Positions 20,601 through 29,535 of a stretch of DNA of 64,000 nucleotides are shown here, piece by piece. The notes beneath the pieces were generated by a model. The model was not told the origin of the DNA. It worked only from the letters and a program-made list of their open reading frames with translations, and did not search any database. A program made the translations under genes and the position numbers. Position 1 is the first letter of the stretch. The number at the start of each line of letters is the position of its first letter. Source of the stretch: Pichia kudriavzevii (lineage: Eukaryota; Ascomycota; Pichiomycetes; Pichiales; Pichiaceae); the NCBI RefSeq assembly GCF_003054445.1, contig NC_042508.1:1-64000 (forward strand), in the 5' to 3' direction.

Positions 20601-22189
20601 AACGACTGAAATGTGGCAGCAAACATAAGCGTGAGAGTATATGCTTTATTATTGACTATATTCTGAAATCTCCTTTGACAGCAAAGCTTCAATTGTTGAG
20701 GAAAATTGATTGTATAAGGAGACGTAGAAGAGGTCCATCTTTGTTTCTCGGTTTCTCTAACGCTATTGAAAACCATTTCAGTTTCCTTTGAGTCTGCAAT
20801 TTTTATTTTTTCATCAACAGTTTTTAGCAGCTTTGCATACTCCGGAGAGTTTTTCCAATATTCTTCGAATTCATCGGCAGTCTGCGGAACTCTGGATATG
20901 TCAAATCCTGGCTTGATGTGTCTTGCAAGAGGGTCAGTGACAGCGGTTAGAAATTCAGATGAAGTTTGTCTTTCAGGTTTGTGATAGCCCATTCGGTTGA
21001 AATAACCAACCGCTTCGCCTATGGGGCCAAAGTAAATTTGACGACCAAGATAAAGAACTGTAACGTAGTCAAACAGTTGGTAGATATTCTCCGAAGCTTG
21101 GTATATGGTAACAACGGATGTGTTCTCTGTGATGTTCGTAGAGGTTCTTAAGGCCTCAACAAACTCTAGGGCAGTTGACGCATCCAAGCCTCTTGTAGCG
21201 TTATCATAGCAAAACACAGTACCCCTAGTCACCATAGCTTCAGCAATAGAAACTCTTTTTCTTTGACCTCCGGAAATACCCCTTACAAAATCGTTACCAA
21301 CAAGGGTTTTTTCAACGTGTTTTAAACCAAACACAGTTAAATATAAGTCTTTAATAACATTGATGTATTCTTTTCTCGAGATGTTATTGAGTCTAACGAC
21401 AGGTGTCTTACACCCAATCGCAAAGTTCAAAGTTTGTTCCACCGTTAAGAATGGGAAATGAACGTCCAGTTCTGGATTGTAAATTAATTGATCCGTGTGT
21501 TTTTTGAACATTTCTTCTGAAGGGATGCCACCATAAAAGATTTCGCCTTCATAGCCGGTATACGTTTTTGTTTCACCAGAGAGTATCTTTAATAATGAGG
21601 AACATCCAGCTCCTGGTCTACCAAGAACCAACGTCATTGAACCCGCTTCCAAATAACCAGAGGCGCCCTTAACGATGTTTCTTGATTTTGGCAGTTTCTT
21701 GAAATCAAAGGAGTTCTTTTTCCTTTCTCTTCTGTTTCTAATCAAAGAGTAAAAAGGGAAAAAGACATCAGAAACATCCTTAACGACAGAAGCAGATGTA
21801 TTTTTACCGGTGATCGTTAAATCCTTAAATACGACCTCACAATTTTTCTTTTGAATACCATTCCTAAGATTCCCACGAGCCATGAACTCTAAAATAGCTT
21901 TCAAGTCAAAGTCATTCTCATTAATTTTAAAAGATTTCATGCTTTCTGCATTCATGGTGGATAAAGTCTTGGAGAGCGTGGAGAGTCTCTTCAGAATTGG
22001 ATCACTATCTTTGCCGTTGCTGGCATTGAATTCTGTTTCATGTGTGATTGCCCTGTAGATGTTGCTGATGTTTTCACTAAGCTCGTCTTCATCTGCATTA
22101 TTTTCAAATTCAGTTTTATTTTCTTTCCCAGTTTCCGCCATAGAGAATGTTTCGTATTTTCCGTTGCTCGAAGCACTACTCGTTGACAT
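17642..22189 (-). CDS. SNQ2: PDR-type full-size ABC multidrug transporter
   Basis: The 1515-residue protein has the reverse (NBD-TMD)2 layout of fungal pleiotropic drug resistance pumps. NBD1 shows the degenerate PDR half: Walker A GRPGAGCSS (about residue 190, Cys in place of Lys), signature GISGGQRKRVS and NATRGLDAST. NBD2 has a full Walker A GESGAGKTTLLN (about 906), the degenerate signature LNVEQRKKLS and Walker B LLLFLDEPTSGLDSQ. Six-helix membrane domains follow each NBD. The wording of NBD2 (ERRTGYVQQQDLHIAELTVR) is closer to Snq2 than to Pdr5/Cdr1. It should export hydrophobic toxicants across the plasma membrane. The promoter holds an inverted CGGA/TCCG element suited to a zinc-cluster activator. 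Confidence 0.93.
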   Translation of the reverse strand: MSTSSASSNGKYETFSMAETGKENKTEFENNADEDELSENISNIYRAITHETEFNASNGKDSDPILKRLSTLSKTLSTMNAESMKSFKINENDFDLKAILEFMARGNLRNGIQKKNCEVVFKDLTITGKNTSASVVKDVSDVFFPFYSLIRNRRERKKNSFDFKKLPKSRNIVKGASGYLEAGSMTLVLGRPGAGCSSLLKILSGETKTYTGYEGEIFYGGIPSEEMFKKHTDQLIYNPELDVHFPFLTVEQTLNFAIGCKTPVVRLNNISRKEYINVIKDLYLTVFGLKHVEKTLVGNDFVRGISGGQRKRVSIAEAMVTRGTVFCYDNATRGLDASTALEFVEALRTSTNITENTSVVTIYQASENIYQLFDYVTVLYLGRQIYFGPIGEAVGYFNRMGYHKPERQTSSEFLTAVTDPLARHIKPGFDISRVPQTADEFEEYWKNSPEYAKLLKTVDEKIKIADSKETEMVFNSVRETEKQRWTSSTSPYTINFPQQLKLCCQRRFQNIVNNKAYTLTLMFAATFQSLIIGSLFYNTPQTTIGAFSRGGVLFFSCLYFCIMALAEIAALFMDKPILNKQISYTMYRPSAELLAKQMVSYPVRLIAITSFSLILYFLTNMKRQPGAYFIYFLFINLVVPTITSLFTLLASLMPNVAAANGISGLTMMSMVVYSSYMIQRPNMHWWFKWFSYCNPVLYAFEAMILNEFHGRVMPCAESQLIPHGPSYSNINQLTNQVCGFVGAAESKELYGGKNDVDGMIYLKLAFQYVYPHLWRNLGIMFAFLCGYLTLNVILVEIYNPISASADKLLFVHGARIPSSLLDAIGFSETNDNDLEAQTVLKEKGDIQIETDVVVSQSSHDGVNERLGSQDILMWKNVDYVVPYEGEARKLLENVQGYVLPGTLTALMGESGAGKTTLLNVLSRRVDVGVVSGDMLINGKPIDSSFERRTGYVQQQDLHIAELTVRESLIFSARLRRPHSVPDKEKIDYVDEVIRILRMEEYSDSIVGAAGYGLNVEQRKKLSIATEMVAKPSLLLFLDEPTSGLDSQSSWAIVQVLKDLARAGQAILCTIHQPSATLFEEFDRLLLLKTGGQTVYFGEIGENSSTLLDYFEKQGARKCLPSENPAEYILEAIGAGSISTTENWYEKWCQSEEYIKVTKDIEQLIEETSKLPSVDNSELHTKFAAPYYVQFREVLKRTFLQFYRGLQYIMAKFILFLLAGLVVGFTFWNSKHNASGMQDVMFACLLAVIIASPMMNQIQAKAIASRQLYEVRESKSNTFHWSLLMISQFLTEIPFCVCFSTIYFICWYFPIQLDNSASRCGMWWFTYCIFFQIYYISFSLTIVYAAPDLPSANVLTGLGWSFVIAFCGVLQNPHLLPGFWKFMWRLSPLTYFVDNFLSLVLHERKVTCSATEYNYLQPPSGSTCGEYLQSYFLDNSGYVDNPNATADCAVCQYASGDEYLKTVGMSYSHRWRNVGFFCVYICFNLCAMMSLHYFFRIRKYSLKTPFVLLAKNFQRK

Positions 22190-22619
22190 TGTACTTGATT
22201 ATACGAAAACAGAAAGTATCTAAAAATCACTGGTATATATTGAACGGAGGAAGAGTTGAGGCAAGGCAGCAACTGCCTCTGTTTTTATAACTACGTGCGT
22301 CATGTACAGATTCTTAACCCCAAATTGCTCGGAGATATCTGCCCAGACATATTATGGTTGTACTCTTGTTGTCTCGGAAATAAGCATCTTGCAAAAGAGG
22401 CGGAACCGATCCGCCAAAAAAATAAACTCCGAAGGGTCGGTAAAAATTAGAAAATCGGATTTACGTTGTCGGATTTAAGAGCCCTTCTTCGCGTTACCTG
22501 CGTCTTCTCCGTTCCTGGTTTTGAAGGCCAATAGTCTTGATGTATATTCTCCAAACGAACACTTTTGCTGACCTGTTCCGATAGTAGCAAGTTCTTGTGC
22601 TCTCCCGGTAAACAACTAA
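22190..22619. promoter_or_regulatory. SNQ2 promoter with inverted CGG half-sites
   Basis: The palindrome GCGGA-accga-TCCGC sits at 22400-22414, about 210 bases upstream of the SNQ2 ATG. Paired CGG/CCG triplets are the usual target of dimeric Zn2Cys6 factors such as Pdr1 and its relatives. Further TCCG words lie nearby at about 22428. No gene is seen in the region, which also contains the 3' flank of the F-box-like gene. Confidence 0.55.
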
Positions 22620-23945
22620 TCAATCCAGGTGGATCATAGAGATAAACCTGTTCTGTATCAACGGAGAATCGTGGGGGAGCGCTTTACCAACCATGGGAAC
22701 ATTGGAATATATGTTATCTAGGCCAAGGTCACGATCAAGAAATTCCCATTTTCTATCCGGATGTTCTCCCATAGCAAGGATGAGATTCTTGATTCTGTCT
22801 TGTAGATGCTTAATATTTATAACCCTCACGGTGGGACACGAAGGTTTTACAATTCTTAAGGTGTTCAAGTAAGTCTTTCCATCCACATCCAAAAAGCTCA
22901 AATCGACGACTGTCTCATCTTTTTCATCGTAGATCAAAGTTAAAGTGTTAACGTTAAAAGGAAGCAGGTATTTGTGACAACACAATTCTTCCATGCGGTC
23001 CGAGTTGATGAATATATTTACACTTTGAATGTAATCCAGTAAACCTCGTAAATTTAAATTTTGCATATATTCCGATATTGTAAGCAAATCCCCGTCATAC
23101 CTAAAGATTGCTTGGTCACCCATCTTCCAATTTAAGTCTATAGGTCTTCCACGTAGGCTCAGCCCATAACAGGAAAATTCGGTGATGTATTCAGGAAACT
23201 TATTTTCTAGTGGTATGTTTGACAACATCAAATTGAATTTGACTCTTGGCGTTTCATATTTTTTTAGCATGGTTGTCAAACCATAAACACTAGAAGGACT
23301 TAGGCTTTCAGAGGTTGAAATGAGCCCAAACGTAATTTCATATTCTGCTCTGGTATCTGAAAGGGAATTCAGAAACAGAACCAATTCTGAAAGATCACTT
23401 ATATTTTCCGGTTCATCAAATTTCTGAATGTGAAATGTGAATTGGTTATCACCCCTGGTATTTTTGAGTATTTGTGGAATATCCCTCAGATATTCTTCTT
23501 CAATATTGATATCTTTGTGTAGTGGTTGTTTCAAGGCAATATGTGGGATCTCCACGTAATCTGGAAAATGATTTAATGGTGAGTATTTCAGTAGGAATAA
23601 CAAATGCTTAACATTTTTATACACACAAATTCTCGATATTGACAAACGACCATTCTTCAATAACTCTTCAAACTTCAACGCACGCTCATTATTAAGTTTG
23701 ATAGTATCGAAACCACAAAATTTGTACCCAAATCTCAATGAATCATCAAAAAATAATGTGAGCTCGATATTCTTTAAGCTTACCAACCGCATGAATGGGT
23801 CTGTATCGAGCACATCGTAATTGTCGAGAATGAATTGAAGTATCTCTGAAATGTTGAACCATCTCTGCAGCGAGATGTTGATGACACGTTGAAGTATTTC
23901 CAGCGGAAGTCCTTTTGCAATTTGTATTCCCTTGATCCCACTCAT
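22620..23945 (-). CDS. F-box-like protein, uncharacterised
   Basis: The 441-residue product begins MSGIKGIQIAKGLPLEILQR, which resembles the LPxEIL start of an F-box, followed by a long region rich in leucine, isoleucine and asparagine that could form irregular leucine-rich repeats. I do not recognise an orthologue. If the F-box is real, the protein would recruit substrates to an SCF ubiquitin ligase through Skp1. The frame extends seven codons upstream to a TTG; the ATG at 23945 is preferred because the F-box-like motif follows directly. MTR10 lies upstream on the same strand. Confidence 0.6.
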   Translation of the reverse strand: MSGIKGIQIAKGLPLEILQRVINISLQRWFNISEILQFILDNYDVLDTDPFMRLVSLKNIELTLFFDDSLRFGYKFCGFDTIKLNNERALKFEELLKNGRLSISRICVYKNVKHLLFLLKYSPLNHFPDYVEIPHIALKQPLHKDINIEEEYLRDIPQILKNTRGDNQFTFHIQKFDEPENISDLSELVLFLNSLSDTRAEYEITFGLISTSESLSPSSVYGLTTMLKKYETPRVKFNLMLSNIPLENKFPEYITEFSCYGLSLRGRPIDLNWKMGDQAIFRYDGDLLTISEYMQNLNLRGLLDYIQSVNIFINSDRMEELCCHKYLLPFNVNTLTLIYDEKDETVVDLSFLDVDGKTYLNTLRIVKPSCPTVRVINIKHLQDRIKNLILAMGEHPDRKWEFLDRDLGLDNIYSNVPMVGKALPHDSPLIQNRFISMIHLD

Positions 23946-24136
23946 ATGCTCGATGTTCACTATCAAACAGGATTTCTGGAATGAATTCCAGAAAGGTCTT
24001 CGGTAGACGTAGACAGTTTTCGCACATCGATTGCCATCAACTGGGGAAAAAATAACATATACATCTCGGTGTTAACCATATGGATCAAAAACTCTAGACA
24101 TACACAAAAAATATATAGTTCTTAAGATGGGCTGAG

Positions 24137-27070
24137 TTAGTCCCTATTTACAATTTTTCTCTTGTACCAGTGAATGAAGTCCAACATGGATGACCTAACT
24201 TTCCTGTAATTCTTTGAACTCAAAGCAACTTCGATCTGGTTATAGAATTTCATCTTTTCCACATCGTTGATCAACTCCGATGGTAGAGACTGCAAGAACA
24301 TATTAATAGAGTTCAGGGTAGCAGCATTCTTGGAATAGTGGCGGTTGATTTTGAATATTTCAATCACGAGTTCAATCGAAGAATACATCAAATCTTCATT
24401 GAATTTCAAGATCGCATAGTTTAGCATTTTGGTGACCATTTCAGTGCTGTTTTTATTCATCAATTCAAAGATTTGGAATTTGAGAATGTTAGGAATGTCG
24501 ATATAGATAGAAATTGGAGGATTTTCCAAACTCCAGCTGAGTAAGTCGATAACAAATTGAATCACAAGATTCAATAGCTCGTACTCGTTCACATTATCTA
24601 TTATTTCTAGTGACATTCGAAAGACAATCTCAACAATATCGAACTGACTGAACAACTCTAGAGGCTTAAACATCAACACATCACCAAGCATCCTGTAAAA
24701 ATCTTCAACCAAATCTTTGTTGACATTGATCTTGTCTGCCTCGTATATAGTAATAAAAGTATGGATTTGCCCCAGGCCAAAATTCCATACCTCGTTGATG
24801 ATATCAGTTGTGAGAGGAATAAACTCATCCAAGTCCTCATCCTCCTCATTGCTAAACTCCTTAAGTAATGCACCAGAACACCATAGATAGCACCCATATC
24901 CAAAATTCTGAAATCCTTGAGCAAGAACATTCTCAAGTGATTTGAGAGAGGGCAATATGAATCTTCCAAAAGTTTGGATGCATTTTCTGATGAGTTTAAT
25001 GCTACGCTCACTAACCCTTATCATTGAACCATATCTTTCAATCACTTGGAAAATCAGTGGCAATACCGAATTCATGACATAAGTGCAAATGGCATAGTCG
25101 GGGTTTTTCGTAGTCATGAAACCGTGGGTAGGCTTAAAGTTCTCAATGTATAGAGTCAGTAACTCGACAGTGTTGCCGATTTGAACATCGATTGCAGCAA
25201 CATCATTTTTGTTTGCAATAAAGCCTTCAAGTTTTGATATAGTTGAGCTCCAAAACATTTGGAGAACACTGAGGCACTGATCTGGGTTGGAAACAATGTT
25301 TTTTCCAATATACTGCTGTAAAACATATGATAGCCCTTCCACAATATCGTACAACGACTGGAAATCTATAAAGTTCTCGATATTGGAGTATAGATTGTAA
25401 AGAGGCTCCAAAAAGTCAATGAGAAGTTCAGAACAATCCATACAAAAGTACTTCAATGCATGCGATGCGGCTATGATTATCTGCATCTTCTCATCTTCCT
25501 TATAGCCGGAATCAACAACTTTGAATCCTTCAATAATATAGTTTAATTCTGTCTGTAAAAATTCTGGATGGGCACTTGTCCAAAGGGTGTATCGGCCCAA
25601 AACAAGTGTAGCTGCGTATCTAATCTTAGGGTTCTCCGGCAATTGAACTAAGTAAGACATAATTTGGGGGATAATTTTAGACTCATTCTTCGAGACCTCC
25701 TTTGCCATAGAACGAATTGCAAAAAGAAGACATTCAATCTCTTGCCACCGGACACCACTGCCTGATCCAATTAATGCTTGAAGCTTGTTGAAAGGTATAG
25801 ATAGACAATCATACTGGCCAACAATCAAGCAACAGTCTTTCAAGACATCTCCTATTTCATATCTAAACTCTTTGAATTTGTCTTCATTCTCCTTATTATG
25901 GTTGAACAATTCCGAAACATTGGTAGAATCAGACACTAATGGGTACTTCAAGTGCTCAATCAAAATTTCGGTCAATTTAATATAAATTGGTTTAAAGATG
26001 AGTTTAGAATCTTTGAAAGTGGGTAGGGCCAACATGGACTTCATTTCATACCAAAACTTGAATGTGTACTTGACAATGTCCAAGTCCTCAGAATAATTTG
26101 ATAATTGCAGAATGCTTTCAATCAAAACTTGGAAATTACTAGGATCTTTCACAATGAGTGTATGCCAAGCTTCACCTGCAGACGCATATAGCTCGGCCAA
26201 ACGTTCGATAACCATCGGATCTTCCCAGTGTTGCTGAATAATCGGACGGAGAGCAACAAGTTCAGAATACACAATTTGAATCAACGGTAAATTATCGTCT
26301 AGATTGTCGAAAACATCAATCTGGTTCACAATGGTGATCATACAATCAACTGAGGTATCAAAAGTTTCATCGTCTTTGAAACCATCAACGATTAGTTTCC
26401 ACAAAGGAGAGTCTTCTGAAAGAATCAAAGAAATAGGAATTTCATTTATCCATGATTTGATGCAACATAATACTAAAGTTTCAAGGTCTTTATTAAAGCC
26501 TATATTTGCAGAGCTTTGAACAAGTACATAGTAGACGTTTTCTGCATTCTTAGTGAGTAGTTTCTCAAACTGAGATTCGAATTCTTCGTTTGTCAACGGT
26601 AATTTTTTAAAATCTGACATTTCTTCAGGTAAAACATTCAAAAACTCGAGCAAATTCACAGGGGTATTTGCTAAAGCATTCATGACATCGGTGATTGGTG
26701 TCTCCCATGTAAAATCCTGGATAATAAGATATGCCAATGCAATAGACACCTGGATGATTAATAGTTTTTGTGACTTGAATTCAGTCATGCTATTCAGAAC
26801 ATTTAGTATAGATAAACGCAGACTCTCAATTGTTGAGCTTTCGTTATTCAATTGGCCAAAATCATACTGCACTTTAGATCTTAGGGTTTGGCAAACAAAC
26901 AACTTCAGCTCAAAAGGTGCGTTGGGCTCTTGCAAGATAGGAAATATAACGTCCCAAGCTTGCTGCGATCTCTGAAACTGCAAGAGAGCATCACTGGCAG
27001 CTTTTTTTTCCGCCGGTGACGTAGGCCCATACAAACTCTGTAGGGTATTTTGTATTTGCTGGATATCCAT
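24137..27070 (-). CDS. MTR10: Karyopherin/importin beta, Mtr10 type
   Basis: The 977-residue protein has the importin-beta N-terminal pattern (LLQFQRSQQAWDVIFPIL, then CQTLRSKVQYD) and continues as HEAT-like helical repeats to a C-terminal MLDFIHWYKRKIVNRD. This matches yeast Mtr10/transportin-3, which imports SR-like proteins such as Npl3 and takes part in tRNA retrograde transport. The open frame continues 55 codons upstream through the run of A at 27172-27203, read as polyphenylalanine, to a TTG. That extension is an artefact, and MDIQQIQNTLQSLYG is the proper start. SME1 is divergent from it. Confidence 0.9.
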   Translation of the reverse strand: MDIQQIQNTLQSLYGPTSPAEKKAASDALLQFQRSQQAWDVIFPILQEPNAPFELKLFVCQTLRSKVQYDFGQLNNESSTIESLRLSILNVLNSMTEFKSQKLLIIQVSIALAYLIIQDFTWETPITDVMNALANTPVNLLEFLNVLPEEMSDFKKLPLTNEEFESQFEKLLTKNAENVYYVLVQSSANIGFNKDLETLVLCCIKSWINEIPISLILSEDSPLWKLIVDGFKDDETFDTSVDCMITIVNQIDVFDNLDDNLPLIQIVYSELVALRPIIQQHWEDPMVIERLAELYASAGEAWHTLIVKDPSNFQVLIESILQLSNYSEDLDIVKYTFKFWYEMKSMLALPTFKDSKLIFKPIYIKLTEILIEHLKYPLVSDSTNVSELFNHNKENEDKFKEFRYEIGDVLKDCCLIVGQYDCLSIPFNKLQALIGSGSGVRWQEIECLLFAIRSMAKEVSKNESKIIPQIMSYLVQLPENPKIRYAATLVLGRYTLWTSAHPEFLQTELNYIIEGFKVVDSGYKEDEKMQIIIAASHALKYFCMDCSELLIDFLEPLYNLYSNIENFIDFQSLYDIVEGLSYVLQQYIGKNIVSNPDQCLSVLQMFWSSTISKLEGFIANKNDVAAIDVQIGNTVELLTLYIENFKPTHGFMTTKNPDYAICTYVMNSVLPLIFQVIERYGSMIRVSERSIKLIRKCIQTFGRFILPSLKSLENVLAQGFQNFGYGCYLWCSGALLKEFSNEEDEDLDEFIPLTTDIINEVWNFGLGQIHTFITIYEADKINVNKDLVEDFYRMLGDVLMFKPLELFSQFDIVEIVFRMSLEIIDNVNEYELLNLVIQFVIDLLSWSLENPPISIYIDIPNILKFQIFELMNKNSTEMVTKMLNYAILKFNEDLMYSSIELVIEIFKINRHYSKNAATLNSINMFLQSLPSELINDVEKMKFYNQIEVALSSKNYRKVRSSMLDFIHWYKRKIVNRD

Positions 27071-27171
27071 CGTTTCCAGATTTGCAGATTCTCCAGTAAA
27101 ATGTACCCTTGATGAGAACGTTGGATAACGGCAGTATAAGATGATGATGATACCTGAAGAATCACGATTTG

Positions 27172-27204
<33 letters not shown>

Positions 27205-27401
27205 AAGTAAAAACTAAAAAAAAAAGTTTCATCAACTCTCACGCAAAATTTCCCCTCTCTCAAGGTGAGTAGTTGCCTCGACCTGTTTATACATGAGACA
27301 CACACACACACTCCCTCCCTCTCTTTTGCAAAAGGGGAAAGCTGCTCCCTGGTGGGAACACTACAAAGTAACCAACACCATAGCTTTACAGACTTGTTAG
27401 A
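27071..27401. promoter_or_regulatory. MTR10/SME1 divergent promoter with poly(A) tract
   Basis: An uninterrupted run of 32 A spans 27172-27203, followed by A-rich sequence and a CT-rich stretch with (CA)n near 27298-27309. Long dA:dT tracts exclude nucleosomes in yeast promoters, so this is likely the shared nucleosome-free region. Confidence 0.6.
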
Positions 27402-27653
27402 ATGTCTGGAAGAACCACCAATACACCTCCTATCAATGCCCTTTTCAAATATCTCCAAACCCAAAAGCCTGTCTCAATATGGCTATACCAGCAACCTCAA
27501 ATACGCGTGACAGGTACAATAAGGGGATTTGATGAGTTTATGAATGTGGTGCTCGAAAATGCTGCAGAAGTGTCTGTCAAAGATGGTAAAAAAAGAGAGT
27601 TAGGAATGATGTTATTGAAAGGCGATACAATTTCTCTAATATCTGCCGTGTAG
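27402..27653 (+). CDS. SME1: Small nuclear ribonucleoprotein SmE
   Basis: This 83-residue protein is a complete Sm fold: Sm1 motif PVSIWLYQQPQIRVTGTIRGF with DEFMNVVLENAAEV, then Sm2 motif LGMMLLKGDTISLISAV. SmE is one of seven Sm proteins that form the ring on U1, U2, U4 and U5 snRNAs. Its length is close to that of other yeast SmE proteins (about 94 residues). Confidence 0.95.
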   Translation: MSGRTTNTPPINALFKYLQTQKPVSIWLYQQPQIRVTGTIRGFDEFMNVVLENAAEVSVKDGKKRELGMMLLKGDTISLISAV

Positions 27654-27852
27654 AGAAGAATCAAAAAAAGTTTTTATTACAGGTCACAATATGAATTGCT
27701 GGTTTTCCACCTGTTTTTGTTTTTTTATAAGAAGAGTTAGCACACTGTTGTTGATTAAATAGGTCTATTGGGGACTGGTGATGTCTTCCTCCTACAATCA
27801 TATAATGTATAATAGTCACTAAAAAGATCTTGAATCGCCATACTACTGAGAC

Positions 27853-28719
27853 ATGATAATCCCATTGCTCCTTATCTTGCAACTTGCAATTGGACATGAT
27901 GAGATTATTGAGAATGAAATGAATTGGGTACTCGAGTCGCTGGAACAAAAAAGCGATTCATGCATGCTAAATGTCATGGCTAAATACTATATACCATACC
28001 AAGAGATAATTCCCGCACATGACGTAAAAGAACGTGCTCTAGTTAGCAAAATATTGGCAGTCGAACTAACGAAATGCCTCTTTGATGGTCCTTATATGCC
28101 GGAGCTGGACGAACGGTGTAATGCCACGGAATGGAACGAAGAGAATTTACAGAATTGCGTAGGTTCTCTTGCGCAGAATAACGTTATCTGGACTACATTC
28201 AACGGGTATCTAGGTCAAATGGACAGCTTAGTGCATGAAAGAAGTGAGAAAATTGATAATCTTCGTATTTTGAAGGAATACAAGTTAATCATAAGTAGCC
28301 TGGGAGAACACATGGATAACATATTGACAGAACGCATTGAAAGAGAATTTGAGTTTGCTGATATATTAAATACGTGGCATCTGGAGCATGAACAGACACA
28401 TCTAGATTTGGTTCAGAATCTCAAATCGCAAATTGAAGAGCTAAGAGCTTTCAATAAGTTGCAACAGGAAATACAGCAGGAAGAGCGTATAAGGTTGAGC
28501 AAGTCTTCAAGGTTCCGTCTGCCAGTATTAATTGTTGCATTATTGCTATTGACAATGACTGCACTAGTACAATTGGTGGGAGGCGTAGATCGCACACAAG
28601 TGGAGCTAGCTTTATTTCTTCGGATGATAGCATTCGGTGTTGGTGCAGGCCTAGCAACCGTTTTGCGGCATGAATTAAGTAAATACTTTACAAAGCTTGA
28701 TCCAGAGAATATCACATAG
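27853..28719 (+). CDS. KAR5: Kar5-like nuclear fusion protein (tentative)
   Basis: The 288-residue product has a short signal peptide (MIIPLLLILQLAIG), a lumenal region with several cysteines (SCMLN, TKCLFDG, ERCNATEW, QNCVG), and a long helical, coiled-coil-like middle (about 125-215). Two hydrophobic segments near the C-terminus follow (LPVLIVALLLLTMTALVQLV and LRMIAFGVGAGLATVL). This layout fits Kar5/Brambleberry proteins, which act in nuclear envelope fusion during karyogamy. The identification rests on architecture and cysteine pattern more than on strong motif matches, so another ER membrane protein remains possible. It is shorter than S. cerevisiae Kar5 (about 500 residues). Confidence 0.55.
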   Translation: MIIPLLLILQLAIGHDEIIENEMNWVLESLEQKSDSCMLNVMAKYYIPYQEIIPAHDVKERALVSKILAVELTKCLFDGPYMPELDERCNATEWNEENLQNCVGSLAQNNVIWTTFNGYLGQMDSLVHERSEKIDNLRILKEYKLIISSLGEHMDNILTERIEREFEFADILNTWHLEHEQTHLDLVQNLKSQIEELRAFNKLQQEIQQEERIRLSKSSRFRLPVLIVALLLLTMTALVQLVGGVDRTQVELALFLRMIAFGVGAGLATVLRHELSKYFTKLDPENIT

Positions 28720-29535
28720 AAGTAGCCCCAAGAACCCTAAAGATCTGGATTCTGTTTTACTTTAAAAAGAGGAAAGAAAACTGTTTAGTTAACTTCAGCT
28801 CCAAGAATATGTCGTCTGCATCGTTGACCAAACTTCAGATGGGAATCCGTTCTACACTATCATAAATGAGACATATACCATCTTCTCGGGTAACAGACTC
28901 GCACATCTGCTCCATAGATAAACCTCACTTTGAAATCACCTTCTCTGGCATGAGACTGAAAAATGCATACAGGTCAACTGACTGGTCTATGTCCAAGTTT
29001 TTCAAGTTCTCTTACGCAATTCCCAATCTTCGTTTCAGGCCTATCATAAGCTGCCTATCCATAACACATAATACAAAAAATAGAACTTCAATTTATATCA
29101 TGCATTCAATAGACACCAAACGAATAGCAGAAAAAAAAGAGCCTTCACCGACGAATAACCATTGTTTATTTGTTTTCCTCAATAATAAATCGATGGGTAT
29201 CAACTGGTAATTCAGTTAAACGATTATCCGACCGATTAAAATAAAGTAGTAACAAAAAAAAGGATTCCTGTTTAATTCCACAAAAGTAACTATATAAATA
29301 CATAAATTTTTGGTATCTTTTTTCCCAACATTATTTTTGACCGATAGATTATCCAACCAACACCTTTGCAGTAGTTAGGGGGCACACACATGCTAAACCA
29401 GAAATTAGGCACAGCAACCAGAATCCAGAAAAAAATTTCGATTCCTTTTTTTTTCCGGTCCTCATGAATAAATTGAGATTAGCAAATCTAATCAATGTAT
29501 TGTGGTTTTGCACGTTCTGACCAATTGATTAGGCC
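28720..29535. other. Intergenic region upstream of PRP16
   Basis: This stretch of 816 bases is A/T-rich. A 114-codon frame (28866-29210, ATG start) runs through it but shows no domain, signal or familiar sequence; I treat it as probably non-coding. No tRNA or snoRNA signature was recognised. Confidence 0.4.

Noticed and set aside
27071-27235. 55-residue N-terminal extension of MTR10 through polyphenylalanine
   Set aside because: It starts at TTG and is created by reading the poly(A) tract; the family start is the ATG at 27070.
28866-29210. 114-codon ORF before PRP16
   Set aside because: It has an ATG start but no recognisable feature; kept only as a note in the intergenic entry.
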